A DNA stretch of 53,426 nt from positions 1 to 53,426 of the forward strand of contig JAWLDA010000022.1 of the NCBI GenBank assembly GCA_041686855.1. The letters are read 5' to 3'. Of the stretch, positions 16,746 to 25,785 are shown in pieces. Positions within the stretch are counted from its first letter, which is position 1; every line of letters begins with the position of its first letter. The notes under the pieces are model-generated. The model searched no databases. It had not been told where the DNA came from and worked only from the letters and a program-made list of their open reading frames with translations. A program made the position numbers and the translations under genes. Source of the stretch: JAWLDA01 sp041686855. Its GTDB lineage: Bacteria > Bacillota > Limnochordia > DTU080 > RSA5.

Positions 16746-16778
16746 GGGCGAGATTGGGGCGAGGTTGGGGCGAGGGGG
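16746..16778. repeat. 11-bp tandem repeat between converging genes
   Basis: Three units, gggcgagattg, gggcgaggttg and gggcgaggggg, fill the 74-bp gap between the stop codons of the converging oxidoreductase gene and corA. Confidence 0.75.
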
Positions 16779-16783
16779 CGCCC

Positions 16784-17785
16784 TCACCGCCGCCGGATCG
16801 AACGGGATGTGGCGATGTTCAACAGGAGCAGGCCGATGACGCTCAGGAGGAGCGAACCCCCGAGGGCGATTGCCCACGACCATGGGCCTTCTTGGAGCGG
16901 AAGGTCCACATTCATACCGTAAAAACTAAAGACGCTCGTCGGAATGGCAAGGACGATGGTGACAATGGCGAGTAGGTGCATCACGATGTTCAAGTTGTTG
17001 GAGACGACCGACGCAAACGCGTCCATGAGGCCAGCGAGAATGTTACTGTAGATGTCGCCCATCTCGATCGCCTGTTTGTTCTCCGTGATCACATCCTCCA
17101 GAAGCTCCTCGTCTTCGGCGTACATTTGCAAGATGTGCGTGGTCTCCGGCATGCTCTCATCAGCAGGGTTGGTGACCGCCTTTCTGAGCTGCGACCGCAG
17201 CAGCTTCTCCAAGACGATCTGGTTGGCTTTGAGTGACGTGGTGAAGTAGACCAGACTCTTTTGTAGGTGCATGAGGTGAAAGAGGTGCTCGTTTCGCGTC
17301 GAGCGGTGCAGCACCTCTTCCGTCTTGGTGATCTGGCGGTCGATGCGGCGGAGATACATCAGGTAGTGGGCCGCCGTCTGATACAAGATCTGCAGTAGAA
17401 AGCGCGTCCGCTTCGCCGTTGATATGCCGCGCATCTTGTTTTGCTCTAGGACACGTAGGATGGGGCTATCCGAAAGTGAGATCGTCACGATGCGCGCCCG
17501 GGTGATGACGATCCCCAGAGGAAGAGTCGAGTACTTACTCTCTCCGGGTTCCCCGGTCTCAATGGGAATGTCGATCAGAATCAAGACCTCGCCCGCTGCA
17601 GACTCGATACGGGAGCGCTCCTCATCGTCGAGGGCCGTACGCAGGAGACCCGGACTCACCTTCGCTTCAGACGCGACGCGTTGAATCTCCTCCTCCGTAG
17701 GCGCGATCATCATCGTCCACGTATTCGGCTCCCCAATCGCTGCGGGCGTCATCCCTTCATTCATACTTTTCATGGTGTAGATCAT
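16784..17785 (-). CDS. corA: CorA family magnesium/divalent cation transporter
   Basis: A 333-residue membrane channel. The large N-terminal cytoplasmic domain (1-265) is alpha/beta followed by long helices. Two transmembrane segments occupy about 270-325, and the selectivity motif FYGMNVDLPLQ lies in the loop between them (GMN is diagnostic of CorA). A short basic tail, ATSRSIRRR, follows. It would carry Mg2+, Co2+ or Ni2+ into the cell as a homopentamer. The ATG at 17785 follows gagggtgatc; an internal ATG at 17773 is possible. It is divergent from the TetR gene at 18039. Confidence 0.93.
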   Translation of the reverse strand: MIYTMKSMNEGMTPAAIGEPNTWTMMIAPTEEEIQRVASEAKVSPGLLRTALDDEERSRIESAAGEVLILIDIPIETGEPGESKYSTLPLGIVITRARIVTISLSDSPILRVLEQNKMRGISTAKRTRFLLQILYQTAAHYLMYLRRIDRQITKTEEVLHRSTRNEHLFHLMHLQKSLVYFTTSLKANQIVLEKLLRSQLRKAVTNPADESMPETTHILQMYAEDEELLEDVITENKQAIEMGDIYSNILAGLMDAFASVVSNNLNIVMHLLAIVTIVLAIPTSVFSFYGMNVDLPLQEGPWSWAIALGGSLLLSVIGLLLLNIATSRSIRRR

Positions 17786-17984
17786 CGCTGATCACCCTCG
17801 GTTGCGGAGTCATTTCACTATCGTATTCCCGGACGTCGTGCGCGTCGCCTGCGTTCACACCGATTGCGAGCATCTACCGTTCCGAGGTCACCTTTTAGTT
17901 TACCATGCAGGATTGATGCCAGCAGCACGATGGTGGCGACGATCCACATCTCTCTTGTGGTGGCGGACGCCACATGGTATCTTG

Positions 17985-18006
17985 AATGCAAGCAAGTGCT
18001 TGCGTT
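17985..18006. promoter_or_regulatory. Palindrome, candidate TetR operator
   Basis: GCAAGCA and TGCTTGC arms separated by two bases (17988-18003) form a perfect 16-base palindrome, with an outer GAA/TTC extension. It lies 33 bases upstream of the TetR gene's predicted start and in the intergenic space shared with divergent corA. Its size and position suit a TetR-family dimer site. Confidence 0.55.
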
Positions 18007-18038
18007 CTTTCGAACCTATATTGAAGCGAAGTGATCGT

Positions 18039-18623
18039 TTGACTACTAAAGAAACGAGACGCCGCATACTCGCCGCAGCGTCCGCCGAGTTTGCGGAGAA
18101 AGGGTTCGCCGGCGCAACGACCCGCGCCATTGCTGATCGGGCTGAGGTCAATGAAGTGACGCTCTTTCGGCACTTTGGGAACAAACAAGACTTGTTCACC
18201 GCCGTGTTGAGTGACGTGCCACTCACTCGTGCGTCGGTCGAGAGCTCTCTGCGAGAGATCCAGGCGCTTGCGCCCAGAGACGGGCTCGTCGCCATCGGCA
18301 CCCGTCAACTCGAAGGTCTGATGGATCACATTGTGTGGCTCCGCTTGCAGATGATGGAGCCCGGGAGTGTACCACCGACGCTGCGTCTCCCTGGTTTTCG
18401 TTTCCGAGATCTCCTGACGGATTGCCTGCGCCATTGGCAAGAGATGGGCGCGTTGCGGCGGGACATCGATCCCAAACTGGCAAGCGAGGCTTTTGCGGAT
18501 GCGATATTCGGCTTTGTCCTAGCAAACAAGGTGGTGTTTCCTTCCGACAACCACCCGTCGCCTAAGGCCTTCCTACAGGCGTTTGTAGATGTATACCTCT
18601 CCGGGATGGAGGAGGCCTCATGA
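18039..18623 (+). CDS. TetR/AcrR family regulator
   Basis: A 194-residue repressor-type protein. The N-terminal helix-turn-helix is clear: TKETRRRILAAASAEFAEKG, then GATTRAIADRAEVNEVTLFRHFGNKQDLF (residues about 3-50). The C-terminal ligand/dimer domain is helical. TTG at 18039 is chosen from homology; TTG at 18021 would add six residues. Neither has a strong ribosome-binding site, and the frame upstream of these has no similarity. Its TGA overlaps the ATG of the next gene (ATGA), so the two are coupled and the regulator probably controls the phosphotransferase-like enzyme. A palindrome just upstream is a likely autoregulatory site. Confidence 0.88.
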   Translation: MTTKETRRRILAAASAEFAEKGFAGATTRAIADRAEVNEVTLFRHFGNKQDLFTAVLSDVPLTRASVESSLREIQALAPRDGLVAIGTRQLEGLMDHIVWLRLQMMEPGSVPPTLRLPGFRFRDLLTDCLRHWQEMGALRRDIDPKLASEAFADAIFGFVLANKVVFPSDNHPSPKAFLQAFVDVYLSGMEEAS

Positions 18624-21133
18624 GGTCGATTGCATGGCTAGGCGAGATCGATGAGCCTCTCCTTGCGCGTGTTGGCGGCAAGGCGCGCAATCTGGCTGAG
18701 TTGGAGCTGGCCGGAATGCCTGTCCCGCCGGCTTTTGTGGTGACTACAGATGCGTATCGCGCCCATTTGGAACATGCGGGTTTAGCAAAGCGCATTGCGG
18801 TGCGGGTGGAGGGGTGCGACCTCGACAACTTCAATGCGGTCGACGAGGCGTGTAACGATATCCGTACGTGGATCGGCGCTACCCCGCTGCCCGAACCGGT
18901 AGCGCTCGCCATCGCTAAAGCGTACCGGGAGTTCCCTGGCGAGCATGCATCGCCCCGCGTCGCGGTGCGTTCGAGCGCCTCCGCAGAGGATGGGGCAGAT
19001 GTCTCCTTCGCCGGCCAACATGAGACGTTGCTCAACGTACGTGGTGAGGGGGAATTGCTCGACGCTGTGCGCCGCTGTTGGACAAGTTTATGGACACCGC
19101 GGGCGCTCGTCTATCGCTCTCGCTTTGGCTTTGACCTCACCCGCGTTGATGTGGCCGCCGTGGTACAACTGTTCGTGCCGGCAGAGACGGCGGGAGTGCT
19201 GTTTACCACAAACCCATTGTCGGGCAACTCGGACGAAATCCTCATCACCGGCTCCTACGGTCTGGGTGAGGCGGTGGTGGGCGGTCTGGTTACACCGGAT
19301 ACGGTGGTCCTGGACGCCAAAGGATCTATCACAGAGCGTCGGCTCGGCACCAAAGAGATCCGGGTCGTCCCCGCGGAATCCGGCACCCAGGTGGAGTCGG
19401 TGGAGGTGTCTGGGCGGCGGCGCTTCTGTTTCACCCCTGCCGATCTCAAGGGGTTGAACGCGCTGGGGCGCCGGGCGGCAGCCCACTTTGGCGCACCCCA
19501 GGATATCGAGTGGGCGAGAGCCGGTGGTCATCTGTATATTCTCCAATCCAGGCCGATTACGGTCACCTCGTTCGGATACGTTGGGCCCAAGCTGAGTCCT
19601 CTCGAGCGGTGGTCTCTCAGGGTGGCTACCGACAACAACCGCGATCACTGGCCGGAGCCGCTAAAGCCGTTGGATGCGGCCATCTACCGCGTCGCCACGT
19701 CGGGGATGGCCGCATGGTTTCGAGAGTTCGGCGCGCATGTTCGGGCCGATCGTCGCTACTACGAGGAGTTGCCCGATAAGCGGGTGGCAATCCGACCCTT
19801 AGCGCTTACACCCAGGCTCCCTATGGTGTGGCGGATTCCACGGCGCATCTTGCGGGCGTTCAAAGAGGATCCTCACGAGGCCTGGGCCGGGTTGAAAGCC
19901 GAAGTACTGCGCGTGATTGAGCCCTGGGAGGCTACGGAGACGGCCTCGCTCGAGCCCGAGCGCCTCGCCCAAGGCATTGAACAGACGTTAAAGGCCGTCG
20001 CCGACGAGATGCCCCTGCGGTTTAGCCGCATCTTTACCCCCGGCCAATTGCACGAGTCGTTGGTGCGGGTGTGGTGTCGGATGGCCTTGGGAGCGGAAGA
20101 AGGGGCTGAGGCCGCTCAAGCGCTCTTTGATGCGTTGCCCTACCGAACCGCTGAAATGAACCGGGACGTAGCCCGACTGGCACGAATTCTCCTGAGCGAA
20201 GGGAAGGAGTCGCCGACGCTCGACGCGGCGCTCGAATCGTTCCTCGCCGAGTGGGGGAGCCGTCCCATTCGGGGGATGGAGGCTGTGCCGAGCGTTCCCA
20301 CGTGGCGAGACGATCCTACCATCGTGTTAGGACTCATCGATGCCATGGCGCACGACCCGACGGCGATCGACGTGGATGGATCGGAACGCCGTCAGGCGGA
20401 GCGGTATGCGGTGGCCCAAGAGCGCGTGGCGGCACGACTCAAAGGTCGGCGTCGGCACTGGTTTTTGCACAGTGTAGACACGGCGCGACGGGCAATCATT
20501 GCGCGGGAAGACAGCCTTCATCTTCACGAGCGGGCGAGCGCGCTCGTGCGGCGCCTTGCCTTGTCGCTGGGAGAACGCCTGGTGGGCCTGGGCGCTCTCG
20601 ACGCCGCGGAGGACGTCTTCTTTCTTTATGAGTCAGAACTCTCCCAGGCAGCCCGCGGGGACTCAGGCTTGCGGGAACGGATCATCCCCCGGCGCCGGGC
20701 GTACCAGCGCGTGGTGGCTGCTCACCGTCGGGGCGAGAACTGGTTTGTCGCCAGCGGCAGTCTGCCCGAGGAGGTGTTCGCACGGTCGAAAGAGACGTCG
20801 GACGTTCTCCTCAAGGGGCTTGCAGCCAGTCGCGGCGTCGTGGCCGGGCGCGTGTGTATCATCACGGATCAATCGGAGTTTGAGAGGTTTCGGTCTGGCG
20901 ACATTTTGGTGGCTCCCATCACCACGCCGGCCTGGACACCGCTGTTTCGCCTGGCCTCGGGCGTTGTGACGGACGTCGGAGGGCTACTCTCCCATGCGGC
21001 GATTGTCGCCCGCGAGTACGGCGTTCCGGCCGTCTTGGGTGTCGGAAATGCCACCCGTCGCCTGCAGGAGGGCGAGGCGGTGACGGTCGACGGGACGGCC
21101 GGTGTGGTCCGCCGGTCGCGGGATGATCGGTGA
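18620..21133 (+). CDS. PEP-utilising/PPDK_N family enzyme, rifamycin phosphotransferase-like
   Basis: An 837-residue three-part enzyme. Residues 1-310 are the ATP-grasp PEP-synthase/PPDK N-terminal domain (GGKARNLAEL, VRSSASAEDGADVSFAGQHE, GSYGLGEAVVGGLVTPD, LQSRPIT). A long central helical domain (about 330-730) follows. The C-terminal swivelling phosphohistidine domain has TDVGGLLSHAAIVAREYGVP, with the catalytic His. There is no PEP/pyruvate TIM barrel. That order and length match rifampicin phosphotransferase (RPH), which transfers the beta-phosphate of ATP to rifamycins. Other PEP-synthase-like proteins of unknown substrate share the layout. It is coupled to a TetR regulator by a 4-bp overlap, as expected for an inducible resistance or modification gene. 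Confidence 0.75.
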   Translation: MRSIAWLGEIDEPLLARVGGKARNLAELELAGMPVPPAFVVTTDAYRAHLEHAGLAKRIAVRVEGCDLDNFNAVDEACNDIRTWIGATPLPEPVALAIAKAYREFPGEHASPRVAVRSSASAEDGADVSFAGQHETLLNVRGEGELLDAVRRCWTSLWTPRALVYRSRFGFDLTRVDVAAVVQLFVPAETAGVLFTTNPLSGNSDEILITGSYGLGEAVVGGLVTPDTVVLDAKGSITERRLGTKEIRVVPAESGTQVESVEVSGRRRFCFTPADLKGLNALGRRAAAHFGAPQDIEWARAGGHLYILQSRPITVTSFGYVGPKLSPLERWSLRVATDNNRDHWPEPLKPLDAAIYRVATSGMAAWFREFGAHVRADRRYYEELPDKRVAIRPLALTPRLPMVWRIPRRILRAFKEDPHEAWAGLKAEVLRVIEPWEATETASLEPERLAQGIEQTLKAVADEMPLRFSRIFTPGQLHESLVRVWCRMALGAEEGAEAAQALFDALPYRTAEMNRDVARLARILLSEGKESPTLDAALESFLAEWGSRPIRGMEAVPSVPTWRDDPTIVLGLIDAMAHDPTAIDVDGSERRQAERYAVAQERVAARLKGRRRHWFLHSVDTARRAIIAREDSLHLHERASALVRRLALSLGERLVGLGALDAAEDVFFLYESELSQAARGDSGLRERIIPRRRAYQRVVAAHRRGENWFVASGSLPEEVFARSKETSDVLLKGLAASRGVVAGRVCIITDQSEFERFRSGDILVAPITTPAWTPLFRLASGVVTDVGGLLSHAAIVAREYGVPAVLGVGNATRRLQEGEAVTVDGTAGVVRRSRDDR

Positions 21134-21136
21134 GGG

Positions 21137-21238
21137 CGGTCCTGACGTTCCTGCGGTCCTTAGGTTCCTACGGTCCTTAGGTTCCTACGGTTCTGACCTT
21201 CCTGCGGTCCTAACCTTCCTGCGCTCCTGACGTTACTC
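21137..21238. repeat. 17-bp tandem repeat, six units
   Basis: Six contiguous 17-bp units: cggtcctgacgttcctg, cggtccttaggttccta (twice), cggttctgaccttcctg, cggtcctaaccttcctg, cgctcctgacgttactc. They occupy nearly the whole 111-bp gap between the stop codons of two converging genes. Confidence 0.9.
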
Positions 21239-21244
21239 TTGACG

Positions 21245-22267
21245 CTAAGAGGATTTCTTTAAGAGGGACTCCGCCATGAGTTCGTACGAGCGAAGCCGAG
21301 CCTCATGATCAGCAACCAGGTCCTGAATGATGATCTCCTCTAGGGATAAATCGTGAGCTAGCCCTTCAATCTGCTCCTTCACCTGCTCGGGAGTGCCGCC
21401 GATAAACTTGGGCGGAATACCCGTGCCGGGGGTGTACGTCTCGAGTGCTGGAAGTTCTCCCCACGCCGCAATCGCCTCGTCGGGGCTGAGCAGCGGATCG
21501 GTGAGGTTGCCTTGTGCTAGGTTGCGATAGACCATGTAAACGGGCGCAAGCTGCCGGCGTGCCTCGTCTGCCGTCTCGGCGCAGACAACGTGCACGGAGA
21601 GGATCGCTTGCGGCTTTTCGGCGCGGCACTCGCCGTGAGAGGACGTGAAGTGATTGTGGTACGACGCAAGGATCCCCGGGGTGCCGGATTGGTTGATAAA
21701 GCCTGCGAAGACGTAGCGCAATCCGAGCTGGGCCGCGGCCGATGCGCTCCACGGGCTGGAGCCCAGGACGTAGAGCTCCGGGCGGGAGTCGATAGTAGGA
21801 ATCGGGTGCGTCGCAAAGGGATGCTCGTTCGGGAAGCTGTTCTCGAGCCACGCAACCAGCTCAGCGAGCTGTTGGTTAGAGTCAGGCTGTACACGCTTAC
21901 TCCGCTCCTGCTGCAGAGCGAAGTCGGTGACGGGACCCGTTGTCGCTCGACCGGCGCCGAGGTCGATGCGTCCGGGGTAGAGCTCGTTTAATGTGCAAAA
22001 GAGCTCGGCCACCTTAAAGGGGCTGTAGTGGTTGAGTAAGACGGAGCCCGAGCCCAGACGGATGGTCGACGTGTGCGCGCCGACGGCGGCGATCAACACT
22101 TCCGGCGCTCGGCCTGCACCGATCGCTCCACCGTGGTGCTCGGCGAACCAGATGCGATGGTAGCCCAAGCGCTCGGCGTGTTGGGCGAGTTCGATGCTGT
22201 GATGAAACGCATCGTGCCGGGTCTCTCCCGGCGGGATAGGCGAAATATCGACAATGGATAACTTCAT
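21245..22267 (-). CDS. LLM class flavin-dependent oxidoreductase
   Basis: A 340-residue luciferase-like monooxygenase (TIM barrel, FMN/F420 group). It shows LAQHAERLGYHRIWFAEHH near residue 27, RLGSGSVLLNHYSPFKVAE near 72 and ELYPGRIDLGAGRA near 95, the pattern of the MsnO8/YvbT-like subfamily. The substrate is unknown; relatives oxidise small organic or sulfur compounds with a separate flavin reductase. The ATG at 22267 has gggagg 5-6 bases upstream. It stands alone, converging on the PEP-utilising enzyme. Confidence 0.9.
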   Translation of the reverse strand: MKLSIVDISPIPPGETRHDAFHHSIELAQHAERLGYHRIWFAEHHGGAIGAGRAPEVLIAAVGAHTSTIRLGSGSVLLNHYSPFKVAELFCTLNELYPGRIDLGAGRATTGPVTDFALQQERSKRVQPDSNQQLAELVAWLENSFPNEHPFATHPIPTIDSRPELYVLGSSPWSASAAAQLGLRYVFAGFINQSGTPGILASYHNHFTSSHGECRAEKPQAILSVHVVCAETADEARRQLAPVYMVYRNLAQGNLTDPLLSPDEAIAAWGELPALETYTPGTGIPPKFIGGTPEQVKEQIEGLAHDLSLEEIIIQDLVADHEARLRSYELMAESLLKKSS

Positions 22268-22498
22268 GGGCGCCTCCCGACTTAATTCTCCTTGCGTGAC
22301 GGCCTGTACTCCCTAGAATCAGGCGTCCTGGGGAGACACCCTTAGTTTACCATTGGCAAGCAACAGCGCTCTAATCCGTTGGTTCAGCGAGCGGGGCGCG
22401 GCTTGGAATGCGAGTTGGAACGCGAAAATGATATTTGCTCCGTGCGCCGGTGCTCCCGGTGCTCCCGGCGCGTAGACCTCATTTGCACCTCAAGTGAG

Positions 22499-22594
22499 GT
22501 GGTGCTGCTCGCACGAGGTGTTGTTGCCCCCATGAGGTGTTTCTGCTCGCTTCAGGTATTGCTGCTCCCATGAGGTGTACTTGCTCGGAGGTGA
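22499..22594. repeat. 19-20-bp imperfect tandem repeat
   Basis: Units beginning gaggtg follow each other at 19-20-bp spacing: gaggtggtgctgctcgcac, gaggtgttgttgcccccat, gaggtgtttctgctcgctt, aggtattgctgctcccat, gaggtgtacttgctcgg. The last leads directly into the 240-bp repeat. The units resemble the first bases of the larger repeat. Confidence 0.6.
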
Positions 22595-23650
22595 GGAGGT
22601 ATGCCTCGTTTGAGGCGTAACAAGGCTGCTTTGCGTCCTTTTCGCGCTGTCGGGAGCCATCTGGTGAGGCGGGTTGCGGAGTCACGTCCGAGAATGACGC
22701 TGGGTCCACCGGAGGCGATCTCTAAAGTCCAGCTAGATGCGTTGAGCATTTTTAGGATATTCGTTCCTTGCGCGGGTGCTCCTTAAGCACGACCCTTATT
22801 GCGCCTCAAAAGAGGTGTACTTGCTCGGAGGTGAGGAGGTATGCCTCGTTTGAGGCGTAACAAGGTCGCTTTGCGTCCTTTTCGCGCTGTCGGGAGCCAT
22901 CTGGTGAGGCGGGTTGCGGAGTCACGTCCGAGAATGACGCTGGGTCCACCGGAGGCGATCTCTAAAGTCCAGCTAGATGTGTTGAGCATTTTAAGGATCT
23001 TCGTTGGGTCTGCGGGCGCTCCTTGCGCCTCAAATGAGGTGTTTCTGCTCGCAGGTGAGGAGGTCCACCTCGTTTGAGGCGTAACAAGGCCGCTTTGCGC
23101 CCTTTTCGCGCTGACGGGAGGCATCGGGTGACGACGGATTGCGGAATCACGTCCGAGAATGACGCTGGGTCCACCGGAGGCGATCTCTAAAGTCCAGCTA
23201 GATGCGTTGAGCATTTTTAGGATATTCGTTCCTTGCGCGGGTGCTNNNNNNNNNNNNNNNNNNNNNNNNNNNNNNNNNNNNNNNNNNNNNNNNNNNNNNN
23301 NNNNNNNNNNNNNNNNNNNNNNNNNNNNNNNNNNNNNNNNNNNNNTTCGCGCTGTCGGGAGCCATCTGGTGAGGCGGGTTGCGGAGTCACGTCCGAGAAT
23401 GACGCTGGGTCCACCGGAGGCGATCTCTAAAGTCCAGCTAGATGCGTTGAGCATTTTTAGGATATTCGTTCCTTGCGCGGGTGCTCCTTAAGCACGACCC
23501 TTATTGCGCCTCAAATGAGGTGTTTCTGCTCGCAGGTGAGGAGGTCCACCTCGTTTGAGGCGTAACAAGGCCGCTTTGAGCCCTTTTCGCGCTGACGGGA
23601 GGCATCTGGTGACGACGGATTGCAGAGTCTCGTCCGAGAACGAAGAGTGG
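22571..23650. repeat. Cluster of 240-bp tandem repeats (about five copies, interrupted by the gap)
   Basis: Copies begin near 22571, 22811 and 23034, one is partly hidden by N, and one begins near 23516. The spacings are about 240, 224 and 482 (two copies). Two versions exist: A (gaggtgtacttgctcgg, ctgtcgggagccatctgg) and B (gaggtgtttctgctcgc, ctgacgggaggcatc). All carry a short palindrome gcctcgtttgaggc and a shared core from gtccgagaatgacgctggg to about gttgagcattttt. Read on the minus strand, the core contains gcgtcattctcggacgtg, recalling the dispersed GTCATTC-type repeats of some bacterial genomes. Open frames inside it merely follow the repeat. This repeat and the unit before it account for most of the 1.7 kb without genes (22268-23951). 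Confidence 0.85.
23246..23345. other. Assembly gap of 100 N
   Basis: Exactly 100 undetermined bases inside the 240-bp repeat cluster. A round 100 usually marks a gap of unknown size, so the number of repeat copies is not known. Confidence 0.98.
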
Positions 23651-23875
23651 CCCGCCGGAGTTATTTTGTCGATCCAGTGGAGATCTGGAGGGGGTGGGTA
23701 AAATGGGGAAAACGCGCAGAGAAAACGGTCAGGATAAATGCATATTATCGCACTCGATGACGACGCGAAAACGGAGGCTTCGCGATGCTCGGAGGACGCT
23801 TCGGTCCCGACCCTGAACGTTGGTGCCATGAGGAATCTATTGACTTGCCACATTTCCCCCTTGCAAGATTCCTCC

Positions 23876-23903
23876 TTGGAATAAACCCGCCTTGGGGTAT
23901 CAT
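23876..23903 (+). promoter_or_regulatory. Possible promoter of the MDR reductase gene
   Basis: TTGGAA (23876-23881) and TATCAT (23898-23903) are separated by 16 bases, about 50 bases before the ATG at 23952. The match to a vegetative promoter is moderate. Confidence 0.4.
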
Positions 23904-23951
23904 TCCCGAGACGACTAACCGACAACTAAGTGAATTAGGAGTGGGAGATAC

Positions 23952-24956
23952 ATGAAACGCACTAATCGACGTTTTGTCCTGGCGCGTCGCCCAGCAGGGT
24001 ACCCGGTGGAAGAGGATTTCCGTCTCGAAGAGGTGCCAGTTCCCGAGGTAAGGCACCGAGAGGTGGTGGTAGAGACTACCCACTTATCGGTTGATCCCTA
24101 CATGCGGGGTCGGATTGCCGGCACGGCGTCGTATGCGGCGGCCATCGAGATCGGAGGCCTCATGGGCGGCGGGGCCGTAGGCCGCGTCGTCGCCTCGCAA
24201 CACCCTGCCTTTGCGGAGGGGGACATGGTCACGGGGAACCTCGGCTGGCAGGAGGTGGCGGTCACCGACGGCGGCGCTCTGCGCAAAGGGGATCCGATGA
24301 TTGCACCGATCTCCACCGCTCTCGGTATTTTGGGGATGCCCGGCATGACGGCGTATTTTGGTCTTCTCGAAGTGGGGCGGCCGCAACCCGGCGACACCGT
24401 CGTCGTCTCCGCTGCAGCGGGCGCTGTGGGTTCGGCTGTCGGTCAGATTGCCAAGATCATGGGATGCCGTGTGGTGGGAAGCGCGGGCAGCGACGAGAAG
24501 GTCCGCCACGTCGTCGACGAGCTTGGTTTCGATGCAGCGATCAACTATCGGACGGAAAGCGATTACCATGCGCGGTTGCGGTGGCTTTGTCCTAACGGGA
24601 TCGACGTCTACTTTGACAACGTCGGCGGCAACATGACGGACGCCGTCTTTCACCTGCTCAACCTAAGGGCACGCGTCGTGGTGTGCGGTCAAATCTCACA
24701 ATACAATCTGGAGAAGCCGGAGTTGGGCCCCCGCCTCCTCGGACAACTCATCGGCAAGCGAGCCCGAGTGGAAGGGTTCATCGTGAGCGACTTCAGTCAG
24801 CACTACGAGCGGGCGGTGACGCGGATGGCCGAGTGGATTCGTACCGGAGCGCTGAAGTACCGGGAAGACGTGGTCGAAGGCTTCGCACAGACCCCCGCAG
24901 CGTTTATCAGTATGCTGAAAGGCGACAACATTGGCAAGCGGATTGTAAAGGTGTAA
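23952..24956 (+). CDS. NADP-dependent oxidoreductase, zinc-free MDR family (CurA-like)
   Basis: A 334-residue medium-chain reductase. It has the family N-terminus (RRPAGYPVEEDF), SVDPYMRGR near residue 47, the NADPH-binding VSAAAGAVGSAVGQIAK near residue 150, and YFDNVGG and VVCGQISQYN in the second half. These mark the zinc-independent double-bond reductases such as curcumin reductase or prostaglandin/leukotriene reductase relatives. It should reduce alpha,beta-unsaturated ketones or aldehydes in the cytoplasm. The ATG is preceded by ggagtgggag. It stands as a single gene after the repeat cluster and converges on a TetR gene. Confidence 0.9.
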   Translation: MKRTNRRFVLARRPAGYPVEEDFRLEEVPVPEVRHREVVVETTHLSVDPYMRGRIAGTASYAAAIEIGGLMGGGAVGRVVASQHPAFAEGDMVTGNLGWQEVAVTDGGALRKGDPMIAPISTALGILGMPGMTAYFGLLEVGRPQPGDTVVVSAAAGAVGSAVGQIAKIMGCRVVGSAGSDEKVRHVVDELGFDAAINYRTESDYHARLRWLCPNGIDVYFDNVGGNMTDAVFHLLNLRARVVVCGQISQYNLEKPELGPRLLGQLIGKRARVEGFIVSDFSQHYERAVTRMAEWIRTGALKYREDVVEGFAQTPAAFISMLKGDNIGKRIVKV

Positions 24957-25019
24957 ACGCCTCGCAGGAGCCTGCATTTGCTCACTTGCGAAACCGAAGA
25001 GATTATCCAGTCAGTCAGG

Positions 25020-25056
25020 CGGGTGCCGGGGACTTTCGTGGAGTGCCTGGCACCCG
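25020..25056. terminator. Palindrome between converging genes, possible terminator
   Basis: CGGGTGCC and GGCACCCG arms form an 8-bp GC-rich stem with a 21-base loop in the gap between the MDR reductase and the TetR gene. There is no T-run on either side, so it could be a dispersed palindromic repeat. Confidence 0.35.
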
Positions 25057-25089
25057 GAGTTCGTTGGGACCTTGTCGGTGTGTAACGTT

Positions 25090-25656
25090 TCACCTCTTGT
25101 TCTTTGCCGCCATCACGATCTCCGCCCCGACCTCTTCCAATAGCTGTATCTGTTTCTCCTCATTAAACTCCTGGGGCAAAGCGTTATTGGCCACCATGAC
25201 CGAAAGCCCCAGTTGAAAGAGTTTCATTTTGAGTAGGATGGTTCTCAACTCATCTTCGGTGAATCCTGCGAGATGGGGGACCGCCGCCATCGTTTTCACA
25301 AGCTCACGGTCAGTCTCCGCTTGCTGTTCGACGGTGTGCGGATTCTCTTTCAACACGAGATCGCGAAAGAGGACGCTATACTCCCTCGCAAATCGAAGGC
25401 TGGCTACGCCGATGTCAAGGAAACGGTCGCCGGTGTCGGTTGACGCCAACAACTCTGTGGCGGCCTGGTACGTTCTATCAACGACGGCAGCCCGCAGCTC
25501 ATCCACACTCTCGAAGTTCACATAAATTGGGGCGACGGAACACCCCAACCGATCTGCGATCTTCCGGGCGGTCACGCCATCCATACCCTCCTGCCGTGCG
25601 ATGTCAAAGGCGGCTCCGACGATTTGTTCTTTGGAAAACTGTTTCTTTGGTGGCAT
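25090..25656 (-). CDS. TetR/AcrR family regulator
   Basis: A 188-residue regulator. The N-terminal helix-turn-helix covers KEQIVGAAFDIARQEGMDG and VTARKIADRLGCSVAPIYVNF (residues about 8-50), with a helical ligand domain after it. ATG at 25656 is chosen because gagagg lies 10 bases upstream; ATG at 25665 is only one base from that site. A good minus-strand promoter (25786-25814) and a TAACA/TGTTA palindrome next to its -10 suggest self-repression. It is divergent from the serine hydrolase gene at 25974, whose promoter is also in this intergenic space. Its targets could include that gene or the converging reductase. Confidence 0.9.
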   Translation of the reverse strand: MPPKKQFSKEQIVGAAFDIARQEGMDGVTARKIADRLGCSVAPIYVNFESVDELRAAVVDRTYQAATELLASTDTGDRFLDIGVASLRFAREYSVLFRDLVLKENPHTVEQQAETDRELVKTMAAVPHLAGFTEDELRTILLKMKLFQLGLSVMVANNALPQEFNEEKQIQLLEEVGAEIVMAAKNKR

Positions 25657-25763
25657 CCACGCCATTCCTCTCGATCATTGAGCTCGTTCCGTTCCATTTT
25701 TCGTAATTCACCAAGCCCTGAAATGTTGGTGTGGTGACGGGCGCCAAGAAGTCGATGGTGATC

Positions 25764-25775
25764 TAACAGATGTTA
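25764..25775. promoter_or_regulatory. Palindrome, candidate operator of the TetR gene
   Basis: TAACA-GA-TGTTA is a perfect 12-base palindrome lying just downstream of the -10 element of the minus-strand promoter, over the expected transcription start. This is the classic place for an autorepressor. Confidence 0.5.
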
Positions 25776-25785
25776 TCTAAAAGGG

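Noticed and set aside
17802..18038. An N-terminal extension of the TetR protein
   Set aside because: The extra 79 residues have no similarity to the family and would read through the operator-like palindrome.
22601..23491. Open frames inside the 240-bp repeats on both strands
   Set aside because: They only follow the repeat, continue through N and show no protein motifs.
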